Positions 8,783 to 17,918 are shown, counted from the stretch's first letter. The stretch: DNA of 64,000 nt from Halococcus hamelinensis 100A6 (GCF_000336675.1 NZ_AOMB01000010.1:1-64000); one strand, 5' to 3'. Notes: generated by a model from the letters alone, not told the origin. Made by a program: numbers and translations.

Positions 8783-9930
8783 CAGCTGCTCGCCACGAGC
8801 CGCGACCAGTCCTCGACCCAGCCGCCGACCGACCCCGCGAGGTCGTCGTAGGACATCGTGACGGGGTTCGGGGGTTCCTTGGCGTACTTCTCGAACTCCC
8901 GACCCGGCGAGACGCCCTTCACGGCGGGGAACTGGACGTTTCTGACCGCGATCTCCGATTGGGCCCGGTCGGTGAGCACGAACGACATGAACTCACGGGC
9001 GAGGTCGGGGTTCTCCGCGTCGGCGAAGGCCGCCATCGCCTCGGGGTTGGCGTAACCCTGGCCGTCGAGGAAGCCGACCTGGTGCCGTCGGAGCTGGGCC
9101 TTCGAGTCGTGGTAGTAGACCTGGTCCGTCGAGTAGGAGACCACCATCGGGGCCTCGCCGTCGGTGAAGGCCTGGTAGGCGGGCTCCCAGTCGGCGAGCA
9201 CCCGGACCCCGTTGTCGAGGAGGTCCCGCCAGTAGTCGAGATAGCCGTCCTCGCCCTTCGCGAGGACCGTCCAGAGCAGGAAGGCGCGTCCGGGGTCCGA
9301 CTGCTGGGCGTTCTCGGTGATGAGCTCGTTCGCGTACCGGGGTTTCGTCAGCGCGTCGAAGCTCCTCGGCTCGTCGACCTTCGTCCCGTCGTAGACCAGC
9401 GTGATGTAGCCCGTATCGTAGGGGATCGCCCGTCCCCGCGGATCGACGTCCAGGGTTTGCTTGATCGCGTCCGTCCCGTCGACGGTCCCGCTCGACCGGA
9501 ACAGGGGGCTATCGAGCTGTCGGCGCACCCGGACGAGTTCGCTGGTGTTCAGCCCCACGTAGAGGTCCGCGTCGATGGGGGCCCCCTGCTGGGCGCGCTG
9601 GACGAACTGGTTGACCCCGTTTTCGGGCACCTGGAACTCCACGGTCGCGTTCGAGTGGCGCTTCTCGAAGGCGGATTTCAGCCACGCGCCCGCGGTGTCC
9701 TCGCCGGTGAACGAGGCGTAGGTGGCGACCGTGAGGGTTCCGCCCGTCTTCGCCGACCCCACCGTAGCGGTCGTGTTGCCAGTGGTGTTTCCCTCTCGTC
9801 CCGCTCCGCCGGTCGCGCTCCCGTTCGAGTCGGAGCCGTTCGTCGACCCGTCGCCGCTCGTACAGCCCGCGAGCAACGCCGCCCCGACCGCGCCGCCCCC
9901 GGCTCGCCGGATGAACGCTCGTCGCTTCAT
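8782..9930 (-). CDS. thiB: Thiamine ABC transporter substrate-binding lipoprotein
   Basis: The 382-residue product starts with a twin-arginine motif (RRAFIRRAGGG), a hydrophobic segment and the lipobox LLAGC (Cys23), so it is exported by Tat and lipid-anchored outside the cell. A Gly/Ser/Thr-rich linker follows. The mature part begins with GGTLTVATYASF and contains DWEPAYQAFTDGEAPMVVSY, which resembles thiamine-binding TbpA/ThiB proteins. It is the first gene of the importer operon. A palindrome with 9-bp arms sits 2 bp upstream of its ATG, suggesting operator control. Confidence 0.85.
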   Translation of the reverse strand: MKRRAFIRRAGGGAVGAALLAGCTSGDGSTNGSDSNGSATGGAGREGNTTGNTTATVGSAKTGGTLTVATYASFTGEDTAGAWLKSAFEKRHSNATVEFQVPENGVNQFVQRAQQGAPIDADLYVGLNTSELVRVRRQLDSPLFRSSGTVDGTDAIKQTLDVDPRGRAIPYDTGYITLVYDGTKVDEPRSFDALTKPRYANELITENAQQSDPGRAFLLWTVLAKGEDGYLDYWRDLLDNGVRVLADWEPAYQAFTDGEAPMVVSYSTDQVYYHDSKAQLRRHQVGFLDGQGYANPEAMAAFADAENPDLAREFMSFVLTDRAQSEIAVRNVQFPAVKGVSPGREFEKYAKEPPNPVTMSYDDLAGSVGGWVEDWSRLVASS

Positions 9931-9931
9931 T

Positions 9932-9951
9932 ACCGGGTGATTTCACCCGGT
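9932..9951 (-). promoter_or_regulatory. Candidate operator palindrome of the thiamine importer operon
   Basis: The sequence accgggtga-tt-tcacccggt is a perfect inverted repeat with 9-bp arms and a 2-bp spacer. It ends 1 bp before the ATG of the binding-protein gene. Read from the minus strand, an AT-rich box (ggtttacc) lies just upstream, so the palindrome would cover the transcription start of a short-leader mRNA. A dimeric repressor bound here could block transcription; a hairpin in the short 5' leader is the alternative. No regulator gene is adjacent. Confidence 0.5.
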
Positions 9952-10014
9952 GGAGGTAAACCTGTTGTCCTCGGTCGCCGGGCGCGATCCGGACCGCCAC
10001 GGTCGAAGGCTTAA

Positions 10015-10365
<351 letters not shown>

Positions 10366-10744
10366 CGAGCGGGCCGGAACCGAGCTTTTTCCTGCGGTTG
10401 GAGCGGTCGGCGCGCGCTCGCGGTCAGCGCGAACGATAGTGAGTGCTGAGCGCGGACACTGTGCGAGGGATGAGCGACGTGAGTGAACGAAGTGAACGAG
10501 CGGAGCGAATCGGCTGGGGAGGCGTGTGGGCGGTTGCGGTGGCGGAGAAGTTAGTGGTCGTACCGCGAGCGAACGGAGTGAGTGAGCGGGCCGACGACTG
10601 ACCAACGGGAAAGAGGAGGCTTTTGATCCACATTTTGCCAGCGTCATCAGAACTGCTAGCAGTTCTGATTGGCACACAAAATCGCGGAGCGATTTTGGGA
10701 CGAGTGAGCGAGCATCGCGAGCGACTGAGCGCAGCAAAAGGTGG
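10366..10744 (-). repeat. Gene-free stretch with modular intergenic repeat, copy R2 (reverse)
   Basis: No gene is supported. Read on the minus strand, module A occupies 10744-10619: it starts CCACCTTTTGCTGC immediately after the stop codon of the next gene and ends GGATCAAAAGC. Its interior includes the perfect palindrome TCAGAACTGCTAGCAGTTCTGA and the hairpin AAAATCGC-gga-GCGATTTT. Module E lies at 10590-10561 and module C (CCTCCCCAGCCGATTCG) at 10522-10506, followed by GAGTGAACG-type low-complexity DNA. A run of T at about 10384-10388 could terminate the ferredoxin transcript. Confidence 0.75.
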
Positions 10745-11140
10745 TTACGGGTACGTCGTACCGCTGGTGCTCACGTTCGCGGTGCCGACGGTGGTGCCGT
10801 TGACCGTGTTCACCGCGACCACCGTCGTGGTCGCTCCGAGCGGGAGCGGGAGCGTGACGCTGGTCTGACCCGCATCGACCGTCGTCGTGTAGAACGACTT
10901 CCCGTTCTCGGTCACGACCGAGAGTTTGGTCACCCCGAGGCTCGTCGTCGCCTGCGGGGTCAGTGAGACGGAGGCCTGGATGGAGGAGGCACCCCAGGCA
11001 TCGGACGTCGAGAAGCCCTGGAAGACCGCTGGGCTGTTGGATTCGACGGTGATCGTCGGTTGGGCCGTTACACAGCCGGAGCCGACGAGCGCGACGACGA
11101 CCACGAGGACGAGCATCCGGGTTCGGAGGCTGGAGGTCAC
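10745..11140 (-). CDS. Small secreted lipoprotein of unknown function
   Basis: This 131-residue protein starts at a GTG (11140). A short positively charged N-terminus is followed by a hydrophobic stretch (VLVVVVALVGSGC) with lipobox VGSGC, Cys23, so it is probably a Sec-exported lipoprotein. The mature part is Thr/Ser/Val-rich and low in charge, consistent with a single beta-sandwich (Ig-like) domain on the cell surface. No family is recognised. The next ATG (residue 9) would give a shorter signal with less positive charge, so the GTG is preferred. Confidence 0.7.
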   Translation of the reverse strand: MTSSLRTRMLVLVVVVALVGSGCVTAQPTITVESNSPAVFQGFSTSDAWGASSIQASVSLTPQATTSLGVTKLSVVTENGKSFYTTTVDAGQTSVTLPLPLGATTTVVAVNTVNGTTVGTANVSTSGTTYP

Positions 11141-11239
11141 TATCCGGTCTCGGCCCCGAACGGTCTTCTAGCTTACGTGATGGCCCACTCAGTCCGGTAA
11201 TGCGAAACTATCAACCGGCGGGCCGCGTTGGGTTCGGTC

Positions 11240-11449
11240 ATGACTACCGACGAACCGGCTGCGTGGGAGTATCACACCCTCCGGCCGCCACGCGAGGCGA
11301 CCAAGAAGGAGGCGAGCGACCCGGTCGCCGAACTCAACGAACTCGGCGCGGAGGGCTGGGAGCTGGTTACGACGGTCGAGTACACCGGCGGCGGCACCAA
11401 GTACCTCGTGCTCAAGCGTCCGCGCGACGCGGCCACTGATACCCAATGA
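11240..11449 (+). CDS. DUF4177-like small protein
   Basis: This 69-residue protein has the pattern W-E-Y...ELNELGAEGWELVTTVEY...KYLVLKR, which matches the DUF4177 family of small alpha-beta proteins of unknown function. The ATG at 11240 is the first Met before the conserved WEYH segment. Its TGA overlaps the ATG of the downstream membrane protein gene (ATGA), so the two are co-translated. A second DUF4177-like protein is encoded at 47678-47890. Confidence 0.75.
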   Translation: MTTDEPAAWEYHTLRPPREATKKEASDPVAELNELGAEGWELVTTVEYTGGGTKYLVLKRPRDAATDTQ

Positions 11450-12516
11450 GCGACGCGGCGGACACCATCGACACCCAGGAGGAGGACACCCAACTCGACC
11501 AGGAGAGCATCGAGAACATCGGGACCGCGAACACGATGCGCGAGCGCTCGGGCGAGACCCGCCTCAAGGTCTGGTTCTTCCTCGCGGGCCACCGGGTGGT
11601 CGTCACCGGGTTGCTCGCGCTGTTGATCTTCGGGGTGTTCATGCTCGGTGGGACCTACTTCTATCAGTTCCTCCTCACCGACGCCCAGACCGCCGACACG
11701 ATCGAGACGCTGTTCTCGACGATGATCTCGGCTATCATCACCGGCGTCACGCTCGTGCTCACGATCTCCCAGATCGTTATCAGTCAGGAGAACGGCCCGC
11801 TCGGCGACCAGCGCGAGCGCATGAGCAACACGATGGACTTTCGGGACTACACCGAGGAGCTGACCGGCTCGCCCACCCCTGCCGACCCGTCGGCGTTCCT
11901 CAGGGTGCTCATCCTCGAGAGCAAGGACCGCGCCGAGGGGCTGCGCGAGTCGATCGCCGACAACGACAACGACGACCTCCGTGGCGAGGTCGACGAGTTC
12001 ACCAACAGCCTGATCGAGAACGCCGACACCGTCTCCGGCCGGCTCGACGGCGAGACGTTCGGCTCGTTCGACGTGCTCTCGGGCGCGCTGGATTACAACT
12101 ACGGCTGGAAGGTCTTCCAGACCGAGCGGCTCGCCGACGACTACACCGAGGACCTCTCGGCGGAGAGCTTCGAGCGGCTCGACGAACTCAAGACGGTGCT
12201 CACGATGTTCGGCCCGGCTCGCGAGCACGTCAAGACCCTCTACTTCGAGTGGGAGCTGATCAGCCTCTCACAGAACATCCTCTACGTCTCGGTGCCGGCA
12301 CTGATCGTCGCGGGCTTCATGACGACCTTCCTCGGCGGGAGTTCGCTCTCGGGGGTCGTCCTCGGGGTCTCGGTGCTCGTCTGGGTGACCTCCATCGCGT
12401 TCGTCGTCACCTGCCTGCCCTTCCTCCTCTTGATCTCCTACATCGCCCGGATCGCGACCATCGCGAAGCGCACCCTCGCCATCGGCCCGTTCATCCTGCG
12501 CGACTCTCAGCGCTGA
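11446..12516 (+). CDS. Haloarchaeal membrane protein of unknown function
   Basis: This 356-residue protein has an acidic, Gln/Asp-rich N-terminus and about four transmembrane helices in two pairs: residues ~50-75 with ~90-110, and ~285-310 with ~315-345. A soluble, acidic, mostly helical domain of ~170 residues lies between the pairs. No enzymatic motif is visible. It overlaps the DUF4177 gene by 4 bp, so both probably act together. I do not recognise a named family. Confidence 0.75.
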   Translation: MSDAADTIDTQEEDTQLDQESIENIGTANTMRERSGETRLKVWFFLAGHRVVVTGLLALLIFGVFMLGGTYFYQFLLTDAQTADTIETLFSTMISAIITGVTLVLTISQIVISQENGPLGDQRERMSNTMDFRDYTEELTGSPTPADPSAFLRVLILESKDRAEGLRESIADNDNDDLRGEVDEFTNSLIENADTVSGRLDGETFGSFDVLSGALDYNYGWKVFQTERLADDYTEDLSAESFERLDELKTVLTMFGPAREHVKTLYFEWELISLSQNILYVSVPALIVAGFMTTFLGGSSLSGVVLGVSVLVWVTSIAFVVTCLPFLLLISYIARIATIAKRTLAIGPFILRDSQR

Positions 12517-12521
12517 ACCCT

Positions 12522-13733
12522 TCAGGTGGCGTCTTGGTCGTCGGTTCCGTCGGTCGTCCCGTCGACGTTCGGCGTCGCGCCGTCGGCGACGTCCTCGCGG
12601 TCGGCCTGTGGGTCCGTCCCGATGCCCCCGCCGAGCGAGACCGTCGGGGTGAGGGGTTCGCCCCGGACGAGTTCGGGGAGCACGATCCGGATGGCTTCGA
12701 GCACCGCGACGAACGCGATGGGGAGGAAGAAGAAGCCGTACCAGCCGAACAGGATCGGCCCCAGCAGGTAGGCGAACATGATCACCACGGCGTCGAGCTG
12801 GCGGCCGGTGAGCACGGGTTGGATGAACGTCTGGGGGAGGATGTCGAGCACGAGGAAGTAGACGACGAGTGCGCCGGCGACGAAGACGTACGCCCCGCTC
12901 TCCCCGCTCTCGAACGCCTGTACGGCCAGATACGCCACGACCGGGAGGTAGACCACCTTCCCGACCACGATCGGTATCAGGCTGGTGATCCCGGTCAGCA
13001 CCGCGAGCACGAACACCAGCGGGACCGTGAGTCCCGCGGGCGCGATCAGGTTGGTGGCGACGTAGACCACGCCGGCGAGCACCGCCATTACGCCCACGAA
13101 CAGCAGGTTGCCGAAGAAGACCGATTCGAGGTCCTCGTCGACCGCCGCGGCGTAGGCGTAGGCGGTGGTGTCGCGCCCGCCCACGAGCGTCCGGAACCCC
13201 TCGGCGAGCTGGTCGTCGTTGGTCAAGAGGAAGTGCGCGAGCGTCAGCGCCAGCCCGACGAGCACGAGCCCGCCGGCGACCCCGCCGAGCACCTGGCTCC
13301 CGAGGGTGAACGCGGTCTGTGCGAGCTGACGGGGCTGGCTGATGGCTTGCTGTGGGTTCTGAAGCAGGGTCTGTACCGTCTGTTCCTGTGCCGGCGGCAG
13401 CATGCTGAGGTCGAGCGCGCCGCTCGTTCCGTCGCCGAGGCTCACGACGCCCGAGAGCTGCTGGACGATGCTGAGGCCCGTATAGAGCACGAGGGCGATG
13501 ATCGGCACCACGATCAACAACACGGTGAGCCCCGCCGCGATACCGTCGGAGTCGATGTAGTTCCCGAGCCACCGGCAGATCGGGCGGGTGGCGTAGTAGC
13601 CGAAGACCGCGAGCACGACCATGCCGGCGAACGAGGACACGACGAACGCGACGAAGACCGCGAGCACGAACACGAACAGCCACCACCCGAGCCGCGCGCG
13701 GCTCGTGGGTGGACCGGTTCTGGTCTCGGACAT
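12522..13733 (-). CDS. AI-2E family transporter (PerM/TqsA type)
   Basis: This 403-residue membrane protein has the topology of the AI-2E exporter family: an N-terminal helix pair, an amphipathic linker rich in Gln around residue 110-150, and a C-terminal helical bundle. The C-terminal segment with SLIPIVVGKVVYLPVVAY and DILPQTFIQPVLTGRQLD is family-typical. Family members export small solutes, and the substrate here is unknown. The start at 13733 follows the first Met before the predicted helix. A low-complexity Asp/Thr-rich tail of ~50 residues ends the protein. It is convergent with the preceding membrane-protein gene (5 bp apart). Confidence 0.85.
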   Translation of the reverse strand: MSETRTGPPTSRARLGWWLFVFVLAVFVAFVVSSFAGMVVLAVFGYYATRPICRWLGNYIDSDGIAAGLTVLLIVVPIIALVLYTGLSIVQQLSGVVSLGDGTSGALDLSMLPPAQEQTVQTLLQNPQQAISQPRQLAQTAFTLGSQVLGGVAGGLVLVGLALTLAHFLLTNDDQLAEGFRTLVGGRDTTAYAYAAAVDEDLESVFFGNLLFVGVMAVLAGVVYVATNLIAPAGLTVPLVFVLAVLTGITSLIPIVVGKVVYLPVVAYLAVQAFESGESGAYVFVAGALVVYFLVLDILPQTFIQPVLTGRQLDAVVIMFAYLLGPILFGWYGFFFLPIAFVAVLEAIRIVLPELVRGEPLTPTVSLGGGIGTDPQADREDVADGATPNVDGTTDGTDDQDAT

Positions 13734-13862
13734 GGCCGTACATGGAACACCCGATTCAAACCGTTGTGGCTTGCCGGCCCGGTTCGGTGCCCCGGCAACG
13801 CCCATCCCGAACCCTCTTTGTCGGGCGCGTCCGAGACCTTCCCGGCATCACGCCACCAACCC

Positions 13863-14294
13863 ATGAGTTCGAACGACCCCGACTGCCCGTTCTGTGGCAT
13901 CGTCGCCGGCGAGATCCCCGGTCGTATCGTCGCCGAGACCGACCGGACGACCGCGTTCCTCGACGCCAACCCGCTCGCACCCGGCCACACCCTCGTGGTG
14001 CCGAACGACCACCACGAGCGCCTCGACGACCTCGGCGAGGACCTCGCGAGCGAGGTCTTCGCCACCCTCCACCGGCTGACGCCCGCCGTCGAAGCCGCGG
14101 TCGACGCCGACGCCACCACCGTCGCGTTCAACAACGGTCCCGCCGCCGGCCAGGAGGTCCCGCACGTCCACGGCCACGTCATCCCCCGGTTCTCGGACGA
14201 CGGCGGCGCGCCGATCCACGTCGTCGCCGGCGACCGACCCGACCTCTCGGACGACGAGCTCGACGCCATCGCCGACCGTATCGGTGAGCACTGA
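13863..14294 (+). CDS. HIT family nucleotide hydrolase
   Basis: This 143-residue protein has an N-terminal zinc-ligand-like CPFC (residues 8-11), the segment LDANPLAPGHTLVVP, and the histidine triad motif HVHGHVIPR near residue 100. HIT proteins hydrolyse nucleotide phosphoramidates or dinucleoside polyphosphates. The length matches single-domain HIT proteins. It stands alone, divergent from the AI-2E transporter gene and followed by an AT-rich stretch. A second, longer HIT protein is encoded at 37853. Confidence 0.93.
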   Translation: MSSNDPDCPFCGIVAGEIPGRIVAETDRTTAFLDANPLAPGHTLVVPNDHHERLDDLGEDLASEVFATLHRLTPAVEAAVDADATTVAFNNGPAAGQEVPHVHGHVIPRFSDDGGAPIHVVAGDRPDLSDDELDAIADRIGEH

Positions 14295-14340
14295 CATATT
14301 TTTAATACAATATAGGAAAAACAAGAAAATATTAAGTAGT
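14295..14340 (+). promoter_or_regulatory. AT-rich promoter region of the TFB gene
   Basis: This is one of the most AT-rich stretches of the window, nearly devoid of G and C from 14295 to 14337. The box AAATATTAAG (14327-14336) is centred about 33 bp before the ATG at 14364, fitting a TATA box with a very short leader. A second AT cluster (tatttttaatac) farther upstream could be the HIT gene terminator or a second TATA box. Confidence 0.6.
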
Positions 14341-14363
14341 GGGCCGGTGTGGGAGGGTCCGTG

Positions 14364-15218
14364 ATGGAGACGACGTACGCGTGTCCCGAATGCAACGGCT
14401 CCCTGCGCGGATCCGGCGACGAGACGTTCTGTACGAGCTGTGGGCTGGTCGTCGCCGCGGACAACATCGACCGGGGCCCGGAGTGGCGTTCGTTCGCCGA
14501 CGGTCCGGACCGAAAGCGGACGGGGGCACCCCTCACGCGCTCGCGCCACGACCGCGGTCTCTCGACCGAGATCGGCCGTTCGATCCGGCTCACCGGCCGG
14601 AAACGTCGGCTGTTCGCCCGCCTGCGCCGCCAGCACAACCGTGCACGGATCGCCTCGAAGGCCGAACGGAATCGGGTCTACGCCTTCACCGAGATCCGTC
14701 GGCTGGTCGGTGCGCTCGGGCTCCCGGAGACGGTTCGCGACCGGGCGTGCGTGCTCTTCGAGTCGGCCCAGAACGAGGACCTCCTCCGGGGACGGTCGCT
14801 CGAAGGCTTCGCCGCCGCCGCGGTCTATGCGGTCTGTCGAACCGAGGGGCTCTCGCGAACCATCGCGGAGGTCCGCGACGCCGCCAAAGCCAGTCGCGGC
14901 GAACTCGTCGCGGCCTACGACGCGCTCAATCGGGAGCTTGGCCTCCCGACGGGGCCGATAGACCCCGCCGAGTACCTCCCCCGATTCGCGAGCCTGCTCG
15001 ACGTCTCGACCGCCGTCGAGGCCAGAGCGCACGAACTCGTCGACGAAGCCGAGTCGCTCGGTGCGACCAGCGGCCGAAACCCGAGCGGGGTCGCCGCGGC
15101 CTGTCTCTACACCGCGGCGCGCGAGCTCGACGGCTCGCTCACCCAGCAGGCCGCCGCCGACGTCGCGGGCGTCACCCCCGTCACGCTCCGGGCGACCTAT
15201 CACGACCTCCGGGAGTGA
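14364..15218 (+). CDS. tfb: Transcription initiation factor IIB
   Basis: This 284-residue protein has an N-terminal zinc ribbon (Cys7, Cys10, Cys23, Cys26 in CPEC...CTSC), a B-finger/linker with RSRHDRGLSTEIG, and two cyclin-like repeats. The repeats are marked by GRSLEGFAAAAVYAVCR and GRNPSGVAAACLYTAAR. It bridges TBP-bound promoter DNA and RNA polymerase. Haloarchaea carry several TFB variants with different promoter preferences, and which one this is cannot be told here. The ATG at 14364 gives the canonical N-terminus. Confidence 0.95.
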   Translation: METTYACPECNGSLRGSGDETFCTSCGLVVAADNIDRGPEWRSFADGPDRKRTGAPLTRSRHDRGLSTEIGRSIRLTGRKRRLFARLRRQHNRARIASKAERNRVYAFTEIRRLVGALGLPETVRDRACVLFESAQNEDLLRGRSLEGFAAAAVYAVCRTEGLSRTIAEVRDAAKASRGELVAAYDALNRELGLPTGPIDPAEYLPRFASLLDVSTAVEARAHELVDEAESLGATSGRNPSGVAAACLYTAARELDGSLTQQAAADVAGVTPVTLRATYHDLRE

Positions 15219-15231
15219 GGCGGAACCCGGC

Positions 15232-17328
15232 CTACGTCGTCCGGAGGTGGTCGGTCTGTGGTTCGTAGACCTCGCCCTGCCGGCGGAGCTTCTCGATCTC
15301 GTGTTCGGCCTGCGAGCGCTCCATCCCGGTCTCCTCGGCCCGATCGAGCACCTCGTCGACCGGTGCCCCCGAGTCGTACTCGCTCTCGATCTCGCTGATG
15401 AGGGCTTTGACGTTCTTTACGCGGTCGCGCTGGGTCTTCGACTGGCCCGTCTCCACGATGTCGGCGTCGAACTCGCCGGTCTCGGGGTCGACGCCGATGT
15501 CCTTGAGACACGACCGGACGATCTCGATGACGCGTTCGGCGTCCTCCAGCTCGACGGTATCGGAGAGCCGGACGCGGGCCGAGGCCTCTCCGAGCCGCAC
15601 GAGGGCTTCGAGTTTTCTGGCCGTGACGGGCACGGGCGCGTCGTCGTCGGCCCCTTCGGAGCGAAGGCTGACGTAGAAGTCGCTGATCGCCTCCTTGGCC
15701 TCCTCGGTCATCGTCGGGAAACAGTTGCGCTGGGCGTAGGCGATGTACTTCCTGAGGAGTTCGGGTTCGATGGCCGGAGCGACGGTGTCGGTCACGGCGT
15801 CGACCTCGGCCTGAGAGACGTTCGCCGCGGTCTGTTCGGTGCGCTGGGTGTTGAGCTCGCCCGCGTAGTTGGTTCGCAAGATGTGCTCGGCGAGGTTCTT
15901 GTCCTCCTCCGGGTCGGGGGTGTCCGTGACGGTGAAGATCAGGTCGAACCGGGAGATCAGCGCGGGTTCGAGGTCGATCTGCTCGCCGATGGACTCGTAC
16001 TGGTCGAACCGCCCATACTTGGGGTTCGCCGCACCGAGCAGCGAACAGCGGGATTTGAGGGTGGCGTTGATCCCCGCCTTCGAGACCGAGATGGTCTGTT
16101 GTTCGAGCGCTTCGTGCATCGCCGAACGATCTTCCGAGCGCATCTTATCCAGTTCGTCGACGGCCGCGATACCCTGGTCGGCGAGCACCAGCGCGCCGGC
16201 TTCGAGGGTCCACTGCTGGCCCTCGCCGAAGTCGTCGCGAACGGCGGCCGCCGTCAGCCCCGCGCTCGACGAGCCCTTCCCCGAGGTGTAGACCGACCGT
16301 GGCGCGATGTTCCGGATGTACTGGAGCATCACGGACTTCCCCGTCCCCGGATCCCCGATCAGGAGCATGTGGAGGTCGCCCCGGATCCGCGAGCCGTCGG
16401 GGAGGTGTTTCGCCACCCCCGAGAAGAGCTGGAGGATCATCGCGAGTTTGGCCTGGTCGTAGCCGTAGATCGAGGGCGCGATCGAGCCGACCATCTGCTC
16501 GTAGATGTCGTCCTCGGTGGAGAGTTCGACGATCGCACGCTTGTCGGCCTCCGAGATGTCCATGTCCTCGAACTGCTCGTCCTCGATGTCGACCGAAATG
16601 CCGTCCATGAAGACCTCGAACATCGGCGAGGCCTCCCGGTTGGTCTCCTGCTGGTCGAGGTGGAGGATACCCGTCACGCGGACGTGGTCGCCCGCCGTGA
16701 CTTCGCCCGTGATGTCGTCCTCGATGTGGACGTCGATGTTCTGTGGGGTCTCGCCACCGCGGAGCCCTTCGGGGCTCTCCTGAACTCTGAGTTTCTGGGC
16801 GTCGACGAACTCCGATTGGTCGAAGTTGATCGTAAAGGGGCCCTGTCGTTCACAGCCCTGGCACTCGTGAGGTTCCTGAAAGTCGCTTCCCGTTTGCGGA
16901 ATTCTGGTGAGCGTGCCACACCGCTGGCACTCGAAGGCCGCTTCGGTGATCTTCGGGCGGACGTCGGTGGCCTTCCGGACGATGCCCTGGACGCTGAGGA
17001 GCTGACCGCGGTGGCGCGCCCGGATCTCCCGGATCTCGGTCGTCTCGCCGAGCCCGTGGATCCGGACGTGCGCGCGGCCGAGGCCGACGTCAACGGGCAA
17101 ATCGTAGAGCCGGAGGGCCTCCTCGGCGTACTCCTGGAGCTGGCCGGGCTGTGAACGGTAGTCGTCGGCGAGGTCCGAATCGAAGCGATAGAGGTCGCCC
17201 CAGTCGATGAAGAGCGAGCGCTTCTCGTTGGGGTACTTCTGGGCGAGCTCGCCGATCTCGTTCCGGTAGTAGTTGCGGTAGAACTCCTCGAAATCGTCGA
17301 TCAGTTCGGCGTTCTCCGCGCTGGCCAT
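15232..17328 (-). CDS. mcm: Replicative DNA helicase MCM
   Basis: This 698-residue protein is the archaeal MCM hexameric 3'-5' helicase of the replication fork. The N-terminal domain carries a zinc motif (Cys134, Cys137, Cys156, Cys159). The AAA+ core has Walker A GDPGTGKS (325-332), Walker B with Asp391-Glu392 and an arginine finger in SRFDLIF. A winged-helix domain lies at the C-terminus. There is no intein, although many haloarchaeal MCM genes carry one. The ATG at 17328 gives the usual ASAENAELIDDFEEFY start. Confidence 0.97.
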   Translation of the reverse strand: MASAENAELIDDFEEFYRNYYRNEIGELAQKYPNEKRSLFIDWGDLYRFDSDLADDYRSQPGQLQEYAEEALRLYDLPVDVGLGRAHVRIHGLGETTEIREIRARHRGQLLSVQGIVRKATDVRPKITEAAFECQRCGTLTRIPQTGSDFQEPHECQGCERQGPFTINFDQSEFVDAQKLRVQESPEGLRGGETPQNIDVHIEDDITGEVTAGDHVRVTGILHLDQQETNREASPMFEVFMDGISVDIEDEQFEDMDISEADKRAIVELSTEDDIYEQMVGSIAPSIYGYDQAKLAMILQLFSGVAKHLPDGSRIRGDLHMLLIGDPGTGKSVMLQYIRNIAPRSVYTSGKGSSSAGLTAAAVRDDFGEGQQWTLEAGALVLADQGIAAVDELDKMRSEDRSAMHEALEQQTISVSKAGINATLKSRCSLLGAANPKYGRFDQYESIGEQIDLEPALISRFDLIFTVTDTPDPEEDKNLAEHILRTNYAGELNTQRTEQTAANVSQAEVDAVTDTVAPAIEPELLRKYIAYAQRNCFPTMTEEAKEAISDFYVSLRSEGADDDAPVPVTARKLEALVRLGEASARVRLSDTVELEDAERVIEIVRSCLKDIGVDPETGEFDADIVETGQSKTQRDRVKNVKALISEIESEYDSGAPVDEVLDRAEETGMERSQAEHEIEKLRRQGEVYEPQTDHLRTT

Positions 17329-17431
17329 CTTGTGATCGGGTAGTGCGTTCCCCGCTAAGAAGTTTCGTACTGTGTGGAGCGAAAGTGAACCTGTGAGAGG
17401 GGCGCGTCGAACCGACAACGAGGCCCGGTCT

Positions 17432-17782
17432 TCAGGCGTCGGTGGGCCGTTCTCGGGCGCGTGCGGCGCAGTCCGCACAGCGTTCGAGGAGGTCCTCCCG
17501 GTTGCGTTCGACGTCGATCGCGCCGGCCCCGAACGTCGGGCCGTCGTAGTCGAGCGGGCTGTCGTGGTTCATCCCGCGGCGTTCCATCTCCGCCGCGAGG
17601 TCGTCGTGACGCTCCTCAAGCCGTGTCGTGTCGATGTTGCCCCTCTCCGCGTGGCCCTCGGCGATCGCTTCGCCGTGTGGGTGGCGCAGGATCGTCCCTT
17701 CGAGCTGGTGGTGCTCGGCGTGCTCGCCAGCGAGATGCTGCTTGCAGAGGATCCCGACCGGAACGCACCACATCCGGGTCAC
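17432..17782 (-). CDS. Pyrimidine dimer DNA glycosylase (T4 endonuclease V family)
   Basis: This 116-residue protein begins MTRMW, placing the catalytic N-terminal threonine at position 2 as in T4 endonuclease V. QHLAGEHAEHHQLEGTI follows, then a segment with RLEERHDDLAAEMERRGMNH. These are hallmarks of the Pyr_excise family, base-excision enzymes that cut at UV-induced pyrimidine dimers. The glutamate in GEHAEH corresponds to catalytic Glu23 of T4 EndoV. A tRNA-Pro gene lies 64 bp from its 5' end. Such genes are scattered in distribution, which is compatible with horizontal transfer. Confidence 0.8.
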   Translation of the reverse strand: MTRMWCVPVGILCKQHLAGEHAEHHQLEGTILRHPHGEAIAEGHAERGNIDTTRLEERHDDLAAEMERRGMNHDSPLDYDGPTFGAGAIDVERNREDLLERCADCAARARERPTDA

Positions 17783-17845
17783 CGCTCGTCACCCGATGGT
17801 TCGACCGTGCCGGTCGGCTGTGTCCGATGATTAGAGACCACGAAA

Positions 17846-17918
17846 TGGGACCGCGCGGATTTGAACCGCGGTCACGGGCACCCAAGGCCCGAAGTATACC
17901 AGGCTAACCCACGGTCCC
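17846..17918 (-). tRNA. tRNA-Pro(TGG)
   Basis: The minus strand folds into a complete cloverleaf. The acceptor GGGACCG pairs with CGGTCCC, followed by discriminator A. The anticodon stem CGGGC/GCCCG encloses the loop CTTGGGT with anticodon TGG. The T arm carries TTCAAAT between GCGG/CCGC pairs. The gene is 73 nt, encodes no CCA and has no intron. Confidence 0.95.

Noticed and set aside
15232-17328. Intein in the MCM gene.
   Set aside because: The Walker A region is continuous and the protein is 698 residues, the normal intein-free length.
17846-17918. Integrated element at tRNA-Pro.
   Set aside because: No second copy of the tRNA 3' end, integrase gene or atypical cargo was seen around it; only the isolated repair gene is suggestive.
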